Assembly (NCBI RefSeq): GCF_051014445.1
Contig: NW_027488378.1
Span: forward strand, 1,240,001-1,304,000
Origin: Colletes latitarsis
Taxonomy: Eukaryota; Arthropoda; Insecta; Hymenoptera; Colletidae
DNA length: 64,000 nt
Direction: 5' to 3'
Part shown: in pieces, positions 10,501 to 22,900 of the stretch
How the letters are laid out: each line of letters starts with the position of its first letter
How positions within the stretch are numbered: position 1 is the stretch's first letter
Notes under the pieces: model-generated
Databases searched by the model: none
What the model saw: only the letters and a program-made list of their open reading frames with translations
Told to the model about the DNA's origin: nothing
Position numbers and translations under genes: made by a program

Positions 10501-10761
10501 CTGGTCGGCGTCGTCGGGCGGGATGTCTCGCTGCCGGGCGTGGTGCGCGCCATGCTCGGCAGCGAGGAGAAGTGGAGGGCCGTGGCCTCCTTCTGCGAGA
10601 ACGTAATGTTGCAGAAGGAGGCCGCGGGGAGGGAGCGCGAGCTTCAGCGGCGCGCTGAAGCTCGCGCTCGTGCGGTGGCCCGAGGTCGTCGCCCGGTCGC
10701 GAGGCGTCGCGGGCGGCCGCCTCGGCGTGGCGGATGTCCTAGGCTGGGAGGGGGGTCCTGA
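7555..10761 (+). CDS. ORF2: endonuclease/reverse transcriptase of R1-clade retrotransposon
   Basis: An intact 1,068-residue polyprotein that nicks target DNA and reverse-transcribes the element RNA at the nick. The APE-type endonuclease occupies about residues 5-210, with QANLN (8-12), E37 in AAEPY, GDFN (124-127), SIVD (172-175) and SDH (200-202), so all expected catalytic positions are present. The reverse transcriptase covers about 420-750: PGPDG (446-450), YRPICLL (505-511), QFGFRGGRST (541-550), motif A with D577 (SLDIANAF), GVPQGSVLGPLL (632-643), YADD (665-668) and YLGLILD (740-746). A C-terminal CX2CX8HX4C knuckle uses C956, C959, H968 and C973. A basic Arg-rich tail ends the protein. 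The start ATG is fixed by the TAATG overlap with ORF1. Length and order fit R1-clade ORF2; the subfamily (R1, TRAS, SART, Waldo) cannot be settled by eye. Confidence 0.96.
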   Translation: MPPRLLLQANLNHCRAAQDLMSQVLAEWGVGLAVAAEPYRVPDHPHWVGDADGLVATVWGGGDGSPPFSLLERGRGFVAVDWGGVAVVGCYISPRSGHAAFELYLAEVAACVQRYAARPVLVLGDFNAKSVAWGSPRTSVRGGILGDWAAGLDLRVLNRGSEHTCVRRYGGSIVDVGFATPNAVRMVSGWHVVAGAETLSDHRYIRMEVSAAASASRHGRLRGTPPRRWALRRLDKDALMAAALAATWPQGAAELPSIEEEVARLGALVAGICDAAMPRVGRASPRRAVYWWSDAIAELRVATVRARRQYTRARRRQRTGDGVARARAADDLYGAYRVARVALQVAIKRAKTQAWKELLQTLDDDPWGRPYKVVLNKLRPWAPPVTEGLDPRLLEDVVNTLFPIGERGPRPPAAAAVPVEWTAELGVTQEELAAAIRRLGVRNTAPGPDGVPGRVWVLTQGVLGADLRRLFDRCLRDGRFPPSWKVARMVLLRKEGRPAESPSAYRPICLLDEVGKLFERVIAARLVEHLSRGDPGLADCQFGFRGGRSTIDAIGRVRALSEAAVSRGGVALAISLDIANAFNTLPWEGIRRGLEYHRVPPCLRAVVGDYLRGRWIEYPGRDGDMRREVYCGVPQGSVLGPLLWNIAYDSVLRAGLPDGVSTVCYADDTLVLAVGAHWGRAMRRAEEGSQRVVDRIRGMGMTVAVHKTEVIAFHSPRQDPPPPLIRVGGADIEVKPQIRYLGLILDSHWRFEKHFRCLVPRLERMVAALGRILPNLGGPAGRVRRLYVAMVQSVALYGAPVWADDLAASRRSMTMLRRVQRRMALRVVRGYRTMSHEAATVLAGMPPMDLLARSHAAMYRHRVDRRAGVGAVPGGQEPAWGDLKRQARQSVLLAWQERLALPTAGHRTVGAVRPLLKEWLDRGHGSLTYRLAQVFSGHGSFGRYLCRIGKEPTARCCHCDAEQDTADHTLEVCPAWEGERRVLVGVVGRDVSLPGVVRAMLGSEEKWRAVASFCENVMLQKEAAGRERELQRRAEARARAVARGRRPVARRRGRPPRRGGCPRLGGGS

Positions 10762-11253
10762 GGGGACCCTCCTCCCGCCAGGCGGCGCCGGGTCGGACCG
10801 GTTGGGGGTAGGAGTGCCTCCCCCTACCGGTCCGACGCAGGGGGAGGCACCCTCGGCGGTCTGATGCGGCCATGAACGCGCGGCCGCCGAGGGGTGGAAA
10901 CGGGGTCGCGGGCGGTTGCGAGTTGGGGCTCGCAGCCGCCACTAAACGCGGCCCCGGGACGGATAGCGGCGGGATGGAGTGGCCCCGTCCCGCCGCTATG
11001 AGGCAGTGTGTCTACTGGGGGGACCGATTGTCCCCCCGGGGGATGGGCGCGAAAGCGCGGGCACGGGGAGGATACCGGAAGAATGCTTCGAGCGATTCCC
11101 GGTATCCTCCCAAAGCGTGCCGAAGGGTCACCGTGGGGTTTTTAGTGGGTAGGTCCCGCGCCTGTCGTTGTACGGGCGCGGGGAATCCCACACACCCCTC
11201 CCACCTCTCCCCAAGGAGGTGGGAGGGAGTCTTTCGAAGATTTTCCCCACGAC
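10762..11253 (+). other. 3' UTR of copy 1: chain of stable hairpins
   Basis: Nearly the whole 3' UTR folds into consecutive stem-loops: 10746-10776 (its loop holds the ORF2 stop TGA), 10792-10836, 10850-10893, 10911-10940, 10963-10999, 11017-11037, 11047-11058 (GCGC-GAAA-GCGC, a GNRA-type loop), 11066-11111 (13-bp perfect stem), 11155-11182 and 11196-11227 (12-bp perfect stem, 8-nt loop). No AATAAA signal is visible. In related elements the reverse transcriptase recognises the 3' UTR to start target-primed reverse transcription, so this is the likely template-recognition structure. Nearly all the stems recur in copy 2. Confidence 0.7.
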
Positions 11254-11276
11254 AAAAAAAAAAAAAAAAAAAAAAA
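11254..11276 (+). other. Poly(A) tail of copy 1
   Basis: A run of 23 A directly before the right target-site duplication. The last A may belong to the duplication. An uninterrupted tail agrees with a recent insertion. Confidence 0.95.
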
Positions 11277-11289
11277 GATCCTGGGCCTT
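11277..11289 (+). other. Right target-site duplication of retrotransposon copy 1
   Basis: GATCCTGGGCCTT repeats the left flank at 5280-5292. The satellite continues in register after it (TTCTGGTTTGGATCACG), so removing the element and one duplication restores an ordinary monomer like that at 42481. Confidence 0.92.
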
Positions 11290-14200
11290 TTCTGGTTTGG
11301 ATCACGTAGTAATGTGGTACCACACCGAAACAGGCAATTAAACCTGGTTCCGATTAATACTTTAGAGGATAACCCCGGTTAAGTCTGAGTTAGGTCTGCG
11401 ATTTTCCCTCAAATCGCACATACTTTCGCTTCTTCCGCATACTTGTTGGCCAGATGCTGGGCTTTTTCTGGGTTGGATCACGTAGTAGTGTGGTACCACA
11501 CTGAAACAGTGAGTTAAACCTGGATTCAATCTATATTTGAGAGGATAACACTGGATATGTCAATGTTAGGTGTGGTATTTGCCATCATCAGGCTCATACT
11601 TTCGCATTTTTCGCCTACTTGTTGGCCAGATCCTGGGCATTTTTTGGTTTGGATCACGTAGTAATGTTGTACCACACTACAACAGTGAGTTAAACCTGGA
11701 TTCAATCTATAGTTTAGAGAATAACACCGGTTAGGTTAGGGTTAGGTCTGGTATTTGATATTATCTGGCTCATACTTTCGCATTTTTCGCATACTTGTTG
11801 GCCAGATCCTGGGAGTTTTCTGGTTTGGATCACGTAGTAATGTTGTACCACACTGCAACAGTGATATAACCTGGATTCAATCTATATTTTAGGGGATAAC
11901 ACCGGTTAGGTCAGGGTTAGGTCTGGTATTTGCCATCATCTGGCTCATACTTTCGCATTTTTCGCATACTTGTTGGCCTGATCCTGTGCGTTTTCTAGGT
12001 TGAATCACGTAGTAATGTGGTACCACACTGTAACAGTGAGGTAAGCCTGGGTACGATCAATATTTTAGACGATAACACCGGTTAGGTCAGGGTTAGGTCT
12101 GGTATTTGCCATCATCTGGCTCATACTTTCGCATTTTTCGCATACTTATTGGCCAGATCCTGGGCGTTTTCTGGTTTGGATCACGTAGCAATGTGGCACC
12201 ACACTGAAACAGTGAGTTAAACCTGGATTCAATCTATATATTAGAGGATAACAGCGGTTAGGTCAGGGTTAGGTCTGGTATTTGCCATCATCTGGCTCAT
12301 ACTATCGCATTTTCGCATACTTGTTGGCCACATACTGGGCGTTTTCTGGTTTGGATCACGTAGTAATGTGGTACCACAGTGAAACAGAGAGTTCAACCTG
12401 GATTCAATCTATATTTTAGAGGATAACACCGGTTAGGTCTGGGTAAGGTCTGGTATTTTCCATCATCTGGCTCATACTTTCGTTTCTTTCGCATACTTGT
12501 TGGCCAGATGCTGGGCTTTTTCTGGGTTGGATCACGTAGTAATGTGGTACCAAACTGAAACAGTGAGTTAAACCTGGATTCAATCTATATTAAAGAGGAT
12601 AACACCGGTTAGGTCGGGGTTAGGTCTGGTATTTGCCATCATCTGGCTCATACTTTCGCATTTTTCGCCTAGTTGTTGGCCAGATCCTGGGCGTTTTCTA
12701 TGTTGGATCACGTAGCAATGTGGCACCACACTGAAACAGTGAGTTAAACCTGGATTCAATCTATATTAAAGAGGATAACACCGGTTAGGTCTGGGATTTG
12801 CCCTCATCTCGCTAATGCTTTTGCTTTTTTAGCATAATTGTTAGCCAAATGCTGGGCTTTTTCTGGGTTGGATCACGTAGTAATGTGGTACCACATTGAA
12901 ACAGAGAGTTCAACCTGGATTCAATCTATATTTTAGAGGATAACACCGGTTAGGTCAGGGTTAGGTCTGGTATTTGCCATCATCTGGCTCATACTTTCGC
13001 ATTCTTCGCATACTTGTTGGCCTGATCCTGGGCGTTTTCTAGGTTGGATCACGTAGTAATGTGGTACCACACTGTAACAGTGAGGTAAGCCTGGGTACGA
13101 TTAATATTTTAGACGATAACACCGGTTAGGTCAGGGTTAGGTCTGGTATTTGCCATCATCTGGCTCATACTTTCGCATTTTTCGCATACTTGTTGGCCTG
13201 ATCCCGGGCGTTTTCTAGGTTGGATCACGCAGTAATGTGGTACCACACTGTAGGAGTGAGGTAAGCCTGGGAACGACCAATATTTTAGACGATAACACCG
13301 GTTAGGTCAGGGTTAGGTCTGGTATTTGCCATCATCTGGCTCATACTTTCGCATTTTTCGCATACTGGTTGGCCTGATCCTGGGTGTTTTCTAGGTTGGA
13401 TCACGTAGCAATGTGGTACCACACTGTAACAGTGAGGTAAGCCTGGGTACGATCAATATTTTAGACGATAACACCGGTTAGGTCTGGGATTTGCCCTCAT
13501 CTCGCTCATGCTTTTGCTTTTTTACCATAATTGTTAGCCAAATGCTGGGCTTTTTCTGGGTTGGATCACGTAGTAATGTGGTACCAAACTGAAACAGTGA
13601 GTTAACCTGGATTCAATCTATATTAAAGAGGATAACACCGGTTAGGTCAGGGTTAGGTCTGGTATTTGCCATCATCTGGCTCATTCTTTCGCATTTTTCG
13701 CATACTTGTTGGCCGGATCCTGGGCGTTTTCTGGTTTGGATCACGTAGCAATGTGGTACCACACTGAAACAGTGAGCTAAACCTGGATTCAATCTATATT
13801 TTAGAGGATAACACCGGTTAGGTCAGGGTTACGTCTGGTATTTTCCATCATCTGTCTTATACTTTCGCATTTTTCGTATACATGTTGTCCATATCCCGGG
13901 CTTTTGCTGGTATGGATCACGTAGTATTGTGGTACCACAGTGAAACAGCGGGTTCAACCGGGATCCGATCAATACTTTCGAGGATAACACCGGTTAGGTC
14001 TGGGATTTGCCCTCATCTCGCTCATGCTTTTGCTTTTTTAGCATAATTGTTAGCCAGATCCTAGGTGTTTTCTAGGTTGGATCACATAGTAATGTTCTAC
14101 CACACTGCAACAGTGAGTTAAACTTGGATTCAATCTATATTTTAGAGGATAACACCGGTTAGGTCAGGGTTAGGTCTGGTATTTGATATTATCTGGCTCA

Positions 14201-14862
14201 TACTTTCGCATTTTTCGCATACTTGTTGGCTAGATCCAGGGCGTTTTCTGGTTTGGATCACGTAGCAATGTGGGACCACACTGCAACAGTGAGTTAAACC
14301 TGGATTCAATCTATATTTTAGAGGATAACACCGGTTAGGTCAGGGTTAGGTCTGGTATTTGCAATCATCTGGCTCATACTTTCGCATTTTTCGCCTACTT
14401 GTTGGCCAGATCCCGGGCGTTTTCTAGGTTGGATCACGTAGTAATGTGGTACCAAATTGAAACAGTGAGTTAAACCAGGGTTCAATCTATATTAAAGAGG
14501 ATAACACCGGCTAGGTCAAGATTAGGTCTGGTATTTGCCATCATCTGGCTCATACTTTCGCATTTTTCGCCTACTTGTTGGCCAGATCCTAGGTGTTTTC
14601 TAGGTTGGATCACGTAGTAATGTTGTACCACACTGCAACAGTGAGTTAAACTTGGATTCAATCTATATTTTAGAGGATAACACCGGTTAGGTCAGGGTTA
14701 GGTATGGTATTTGATATTATCTGGCTCATACTTTCGCATTTTTCGCATACTTGTTGGCCAGATCCTGGGCGTTTTCTGGTTTGGATCACGTAGTAATGTT
14801 GTACCACACTGCATCAGTGAGTAAAACCTGGATTCAATCTATATATTAGAGGATAACACCGG

Positions 14863-14884
14863 TTAGGTCAGGGTTAGGTCTGGG
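14863..14884 (+). repeat. Recombinant monomer: two 11-mers joined to short-class sequence
   Basis: TTAGGTCAGGG then TTAGGTCTGGG lead directly into GATTTGCCCTCATCTCGC style sequence, which elsewhere follows only a single 11-mer. The left side is of the ordinary class (ATATATTAGAGG). A second case is at 17305-17326. These look like exchange between monomer classes at the 11-mer. Confidence 0.65.
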
Positions 14885-17800
14885 ATTTGCCCTCATCTCG
14901 CTCATGCTTTTGCTTTTTTAGCATAATTGTTAGCCAGATCCTAGGTGTTTTCTAGGTTGGATCACATAATAATGTTCTACCACACTGCAACAGTGAGTTA
15001 AACTTGGATTCAATCTATATTTTAGAGGATAACACCGGTTAGGTCAGGGTTAGGTCTGGTATTTGATATTATCTGGCTCATACTTTCGCATTTTTCGCAT
15101 ACTTGTTGGCTAGATCCTGGGCGTTTTCTGGTTTGGATCACGTAGCAATGTGGGGCCACACTGCAACAGTGAGTTAAACCTGGATTCAATCTATATTTTA
15201 GAGGATAACACCGGTTAGGTCAGGGTTAGGTCTGGTATTTTCCATCATCTGTCTTATACTTTCGCATTTTTCGTGGACATGTTGTCCATATCCCGGGCTT
15301 TTGCTGGTATGGATCACGTAGTATTGTGGTACCACACTGAAACAGCGGGTTCAACCGGGATCCGATCAATACTTTAGAGGATAACACCGGTTAGGTCTGG
15401 GATTTGCTCTCATCTCGCTCATGCTTTTGCTTTTTTAGCATAATTGTTAGCCAGATCCTAGGTGTTTTCTAGGTTGGATCACGTAGTAATGTTCTACCAC
15501 ACTGCAACAGTGTGTTAAACTTGGATTCAATCTATATTTTAGAGGATAACACCGGTTAGATCAGGGTTAGGTCTGGTATTTGATATTATCTGGCTCATAC
15601 TTTCGCATTTTTCGCATACTTGTTGGCCTGATCCTGGGCGTTTTCTAGGTTGGATCACGTAGTAATGTGGTACCAAACTGAAACAGTGAGTTAAACGTGG
15701 ATTCAATCTATATTAAAGAGGATAACACCGGTTAGGTCAAGGTTAGGTCTGGTGTTTGCCATCATCTGGCTCATACTTTCGCATTTTTCGCATACTTGTT
15801 GGCCTGATCCTGGGCGTTTTCTAGGTTGGATCACGTAGTAATGTGGTACCACACTGTAACAGTGAGGTAAGCCTGGGTACGATCAATCTTTTCGACGATA
15901 ACTCCGGTTAGGTCAGGGTTAGGTCTGGTATCTTCCATCACCTGTCTTATACTTTCGCATTTTTCGTATACATGTTGGCCATATCCCGGGCTTTTGCTGG
16001 TATGGATCACGTAGTATTGTGGTACTACACTGAAACAGCGGGTTCAACCGTGATCCGATCAATACTTTAGAGGATAACACCTTTTAGGTCTGGGATTTGC
16101 CCTCATCTCGCTCATGCTTTTGCTTTTTTAGCATAATTGTTAGCCAGATCCTAGGTGTTTTCTAGGTTGGATCACGTAGTAATGTTGTACCACACTGAAA
16201 CAGTGAGTTAAACTTGGATTCAATCTATATTAAAGAGGATAACACCGGTTAGGTCAGGGTTAGGTCTGTTATTTGCCATCATCTGGCTCATACTTTCGCA
16301 TTCTTCGCATAATTGATGGCCAGATCCTGGGCTTTTTCTGGTTTGGATCACGTAGTAATGTGGTACCACACCGAAACAGGCAATTAAACCTGGTTCCGAT
16401 TAATACTTTAGAGGATAACCCCGGTTAAGTCTGAGTTAGGTCTGCGATTTTCTCTCAGTTCGCACATACTTTCGCTTCTTCCGCATACTTGTTGGCCAGA
16501 TCCTGGGCATTTTTTGGTTTGGATCACGTAGTAATGTTGTGCCACACTACAACAGTGAGTTAAACCTGGATTCAATCTATAGTTTAGAGGATAACACCGG
16601 TTAGGTCAGGGTTAGGTCTGCTATTTGATATTATCTGGCTCATACTTTCGGATTTTTCGCATACTTGTTGGCCAGATCCTGGGAGTTTTCTGGTTTGGAT
16701 CACGTAGTAATGTTGTACCACACTGCAACAGTGAGTTAAACCTGGATTCAATCTATATTTTAGAGGATAACACCGGTTAGGTCAGGGTTAGGTCTGGTAT
16801 TTGCCATCATCTCGCTCATACTTTCGCTTTTTTCGCATACTTGTTGGCCTGATCCTGGGCGTTTTCTAGGTTGGATCACGTAGTAATGTGGTACCAAACT
16901 GAAACAGTGAGTTACACCTGGATTCAATCTATATTAAAGAGGATAACACCAGTTATGTCAAGGTTAGGTCTTGTGTTTGCCATCATCTGGCTCATACTTT
17001 CGCATTTTTCGCCTACTTGTTGGCCAGATCCTAGGTGTTTTCTAGGTTGGATCACGTAGTAATGTTGTACCACACTGCAACAGTGAGTTAAACTTGGATT
17101 CAATCTATATTTTAGAGGATAACACCGGTTAGGTCAGGGTTAGGTATGGTATTTGATATTATCTGGCTCATACTTTCGCATTTTTCGCATACTTGTTGGC
17201 CAGATCCTGGGCATTTTCTGGTTTGGATCACGTAGTAATGTTGTACCACACTGCATCAGTGAGTTAAACCTGGATTCAATCTATATATTAGAGGATAACA
17301 CCGGTTAGGTCAGGGTTAGGTCTGGGATTTGCCCTCATCTCGCTCATGCTTTTGCTTTTTTAGCATAATTGTTAGCCAGATCCTAGGTGTTTTCTAGGTT
17401 GGATCACATAATAATGTTCTACCACACTGCAACAGTGAGTTAAACTTGGATTCAATCTATATTTTAGAGGATAACACCGGTTAGGTCAGGGTTAGGTCTG
17501 GTATTTGATATTATCTGGCTCATACTTTCGCATTTTTCGCATACTTGTTGGCTAGATCCTGGGCGTTTTCTGGTTTGGATCACGTAGCAATGTGGGACCA
17601 CACTGCAACAGTGAGTTAAACCTGGATTCAATCTATATTTTAGAGGATAACACCGGTTAGGTCAGGGTTAGGTCTGGTATTTGCCATCATCTGGCTAATA
17701 CTTTCGCATTTTTCGCATACTGGTTGGCCTGATCCTGGGTGTTCTCTAGGTTGGATCACGTAGCAACGTGGTACCACACTGTAACAGTGAGGTAAGCCTG

Positions 17801-19944
17801 GGAACGATCAATATTTTAGACGATAACGCCGGTTAGGTCAGGGTTAGGTCTGGTATTTGCCATCATCTGGCTCATTCTTTCGCATTTTTCGCATACTTGT
17901 TGGCCAGATCCTGGGCGTTTTCTGGTTTGGATCACGTAGTAATGTTGTACCACACTGCATCAGTGAGTTGAACCTGGATTCAATCTATACATTAGAGGAT
18001 AACACCGGTTAGGTCAGGGTTAGGTCTGGTGTTTGCCATCATCTGGCTCATACTTTCGCATTTTTCGCCTACTTGTTGGCCAGATCCTAGGTGTTTTCTA
18101 GGTTGGATCACGCAGTAATGTTGTACCACACTGCAGCAGTGAGTTAAACTTGGATTCAATCTATATTTTAGAGGATAACACCGGTTAGGTCAGGGTTAGG
18201 TCTGGTATTTGCCATCATCTGGCTCATACTTTCGCATTTTTCGCCTACTTGTTGGCCAGATCCTGGGCGTTTTCTAGGTTGGATCACACTGTAATGTGGT
18301 ACCAAACTGAAACAGTGAGTTAAACCTGGATTCAATCTATATTAAAGAGGATAACACCGGTTAGGTCAAGGTTAGGTCTGGTGTTTGCCATCATCTGGCT
18401 CATACTTTCGCATTTTTCGCCTACTTGTTGGCCAGATCCTAGGTGTTTTGTAGGTTGGATCACGTAGTAATGTTGTACCACACTGCAACAGTGAGTTAAA
18501 CTTGGATTCAATCTATATTTTAGAGGATAACACCGGTTAGGTCAGGGTTAGGTCTGGTATTTGATATTATCTGGCTCATACTTTCGCATTTTTCGCATAC
18601 TTGTTGGCCAGATCCTGGGCGTTTTCTGGTTTGGATCACGTAGTAATGTTGTATCACACTGCATCAGTGAGTTAAACCTGGATTCAGTCTATATATTAGA
18701 GGATAACACCGGTTAGGTCAGGGTTAGGTCTGGTGTTTGCCATCATCTGGCTCATACTTTCGCATTTTTCGCCTACTTGTTGGCCAGATCCTGGGCGTTT
18801 TCTAGGTTGGATCACGTAGTAATGTTGTACCACACTGCAACAGTGAGTTAAACTTGGATTCAATCTATATTTTAGAGGATAACACCGGTTAGGTCAGGGT
18901 TAGGTCTGGTATTTGCCATCATCTGGCTCATTCTTTCGCATTTTTCGCATACTTGTTGGCCAGATCCTGGGCGTTTTCTGGTTTGGATCACGTAGCAATG
19001 TGGTACCACACTGAAACAGTGAGTTAAACCTGGATCCTATCTATATTTTAGAGGATAACACCGGTTAGGTCAGGGTTAGGTCTGGTATTTGCCATCATCT
19101 GTCTTATACTTTCGCCATTCTTCGCATACTTGATGGCCAGATCCTGGGCTTTTTCCGGTTTGGATCACGTAGTAATGTGGTACCACACTGAAACAGCGGG
19201 TTCAACCGGGATCCGATCAATACTTTAGAGGATAACACCGGTTAGGTCTGGGATTTGCCCTCATCTCGCTCATGCTTTTGCTTTTTTAGCATAATTGTTA
19301 GCCAAATGCTGGACTTTTTCTGGGTTGGATCACGTAGTAATGTGGTACCACATTTAAACAGAGAGTTCAACCTGGATTCAATCTATATTTTAGAGGATAA
19401 CACCGGTTAGGTCAGGGGTAGGTCTGGTATTTGCCATCATCTGGCTCATACTTTCGCCATTCTTCGCATACTTGATGGCCAGATCCTGGGCTTTTTCCGG
19501 TTTGGATCACGTAGTAATGTGGTACCACACCGAAACAGGCAATTAAACCTGGTTCCGATTAATACTTTAGAGGATAACCCCGGTTAAGTCTGAGTTAGGT
19601 CTGCGATTTTCCCTCAGATCGCACATACTTTCGCTTCTTCCGCATACTTGTTGGCCAGATGCTGGGCTTTTTCTGGGTTGGATCACGTAGTAGTCTGGTA
19701 CCACACTGAAACAGTGAGTTAAACCTGGATTCAATCTATATTTGAGAGGATAACACTGGTTAGGTCAAGGTTAGGTGTGGTATTTGCCATCATCAGGCTC
19801 ATACTTTCGCATTTTTCGCCTACTTGTTGGCCAGATCCTGGGCATTTTTTGGTTTGGATCACGTAGTAATGTTGTACCACACTGCAACAGTGAGTTAAAC
19901 TTGGATTCAATCTATATTTTAGAGGATAACACCGGTTAGGTCAG

Positions 19945-22900
19945 GGTTAGGTCTGGTGTTTGCCATCATCTGGCTCATACTTTCGCATTTTTCGCCTACT
20001 TGTTGGCCAGATCCTAGGTGTTTTCTAGGTTGGATCACGTAGTAATGTTGTACCACACTGCAACAGTGAGTTAAACTTGGATTCAATCTATATTTTAGAG
20101 GATAACACCGGTTAGGTCAGGGTTAGGTCTGGTATTTGATATTATCTAGCTCATACTTTCGCATTTTTCGCATACTTGTTGGCCAGATCCTGGGCGTTTT
20201 CTGGTTTGGATCACGTAGTAATGTTGTATCACACTGCATCAGTGAGTTAAAACTGGATTCAGTCTATATATTAGAGGATAACACCGGTTAGGTCAGGGTT
20301 AGGTCTGGTGTTGGCCATCATCTGGCTCATACTTTCGCATTTTTCGCCTACTTGTTGGCCAGATCCTGGGCGTTTTCTAGGTTGGATCACGTAGTAATGT
20401 GGTACCAAACTGAAACAGTGAGTTAAACCTGGATTCAATCTATATTAAAGAGGATAACACCGGTTAGGTCAAGGTTAGGTCTGGTGTTTGCCATCATCTG
20501 GCTCATACTTTCGCATTTTTCGCCTACTTGTTGGCCAGATCCTAGGTGTTTTCTAGGTTGGTTCACGTAGTAATGTTGTACCACACTGCAACAGTGAGTT
20601 AAACTTGGATTCAATCTATATTTTAGAGGATAACACCGGTTAGGTCAGGGTTATGTCTGGTATTTGCCATCATCTGGCTCATTCTTTCGCATTTTTCGCA
20701 TACTTGTTGGCCAGATCCTGGGCGTTTTCTGGTTTGGATCACGTAGCAATGTGGTACCACACTGAAACAGTGAGTTAAACCTGGATCCTATCTATATTTT
20801 AGAGGATAACACCGGTTAGGTCAGGGTTAGGTCTGGTATTTGCCATCATCTGTCTTATACTTTCGCATTTTTTGTATACATGTTGTCCATATCCCGGGCT
20901 TTTGCTGGTATGGATCACGTAGTATTGTGGTACCACACTGAAACAGCGGGTTCAACCGGGATCCGATCAATACCTTAGAGGATAACACCGGTTAGGTCTG
21001 GGATTTGCCCTCATCTCGCTCATGCTTTTGCTTTTTTAGCATAATTGTTAGCCAAATGCTGGGCTTCTTCTGGGTTGGATCACGTAGTAATGTGGTACCA
21101 CATTGAAACAGAGAGTTCAACCTGGATTCAATCTATATTTTAGAGGATAACACCGGTTAGGTCAGGGGTAGGTCTGGTATTTGCCATCATCTGGCTCATA
21201 CTTTCGCCATTCTTCGCATACTTGATGGCCAGATCCTGGGCTTTTTCCGGTTTGGATCACGTAGTAATGTGGTACCACACCGAAACAGGCAATTAAACCT
21301 GGTTCCGATTAATACTTTAGAGGATAACCCCGGTTATGTCTGAGTTAGGTCTGCGATTTTCCCTCAGATCGCACATACTTTCGCTTCTTCCGCATACTTG
21401 TTGGCCAGATGCTGGGCTTTTTCTGGGTTGGATCACGTAGTAGTGTGGTACCACACTGAAACAGTGAGTTAAACCTGGATTCAATCTATATTTGAGAGGA
21501 TAACACTGGTTAGGTCAAGGTTAGGTGTGGTATTTGCCATCATCAGGCTCATACTTTCGCATTTTTCGCCTACTTGTTGGCCAGATCCTGGGCATTTTTT
21601 GGTTTGGATCACGTAGTAATGTTGTACCACACTGCAACAGTGAGTTAAACTTGGATTCAATCTATATTTTAGAGGATAACACCGGTTAGGTCAGGGTTAG
21701 GTCTGGTGTTTGCCATCATCTGGCTCATACTTTCGCATTTTTCGCCTACTTGCTGGCCAGATCCTAGGTGTTTTCTAGGTTGGTTCACGTAGTAATGTTG
21801 TACCACACTGCAATAGTGAGTTAAACTTGGATTCAATCTATATTTTAGAGGATAACACCGGTTAGGTCAGGGTTAGGTCTGGTATTTGATATTATCTGGC
21901 TCATACTTTCGCATTTTTCGCATACTGGTTGGCCTGATCCTGGGTGTTTTCTAGGTTGGATCACGTAGCAATGTGGTACCACACTGTAACAGTGAGGTAA
22001 GCCTCGGAACGATCAATATTTTAGACGATAACACCGGTTAGGTCAGGGTTAGGTCTGGTATTTGCCATCATCTGGCTCATTCTTTCGCATTTTTCGCATA
22101 CTTGTTGGCCAGATCCTGGGCGTTTTCTGGTTTGGATCACGTAGTAATGTTGTACCGCACTGCATCAGTGAGTTAAACCTGGATTCAATTTATATATTAG
22201 AGGATAACACCGGTTAGGTCAGGGTTAGGTCTGGTGTTTGCCATCATCTGGCTCATACTTTCGCATTTTTCGCCTACTTGTTGGCCAGATCCTAGGTGTT
22301 TTCTAGGTTGGATCACGTAGTAATGTTGTACCACACTGCAACAGTGAGTTAAACTTGGATTCAATCTATATTTTAGAGGATAACACCGGTTAGGTCAGGG
22401 TTAGGTTTGGTATTTGATATTATCTGGCTCATACTTTCGCATTTTTCGCATACTTGTTGGCCGGATCCTGGGCGTTTTCTGGTTTGGATCACGTAGTAAT
22501 GTTGTACCACACTGAATCAGTGAGTTAAACCTGGATTCAATCTATATATTAGAGGATAACACCGGTTAGGTCAGGGTTAGGTCTGGTATTTGCCATCATC
22601 TGGCTCATACTTTCGCATTTTTCGCATACTGGTTGGCCAGATCCAGGGCGTTTTCTGGTTTGGATCACATAGCAATGTGGTACCACACTGAAACAGTGAG
22701 TTAAACCTGGATTCAATCTATATATTAGAGGATAACACCGGTTAGGTCAGGGTTAGGTCTGGTATTTGCCATCATCTGGCTCATACTTTCGCATTTTTCG
22801 CATACTGGCTGGCCTGATCCTAGGTGTTTTCTAGGTTGGATCACGTAGCAATGTGGTACCACACTGTAACAGTGAGGTAAGCCTGGGAACGATCAATATT

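Larger units (their letters stand above)
5293..11276 (+). mobile_element. R1-clade non-LTR retrotransposon, full-length copy 1
   Basis: About 5,984 bp, bounded by a 13-14 bp target-site duplication and ending in an A23 tail. It has no terminal repeats. Order: 384-bp 5' UTR, ORF1 with three zinc knuckles, ORF2 with APE-type endonuclease, reverse transcriptase and a C-terminal CCHC, then a 3' UTR of about 490 bp rich in hairpins. That architecture defines the R1 clade (R1, TRAS, SART, Waldo and relatives). Base composition is strongly GC-rich and changes abruptly at both junctions with the AT-richer satellite. ORF2 is intact. ORF1 has one frameshift, so mobility of this copy depends on whether that shift is real. 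Copy 2 at 25901-29498 is nearly identical, so the family has been active recently. Confidence 0.95.

Noticed and set aside
5293..11276. Long frames antisense to or overlapping ORF1 and ORF2, up to about 700 codons
   Set aside because: High GC content makes stop codons rare in every frame. Only the frames with zinc knuckles, endonuclease and reverse-transcriptase motifs are credible.
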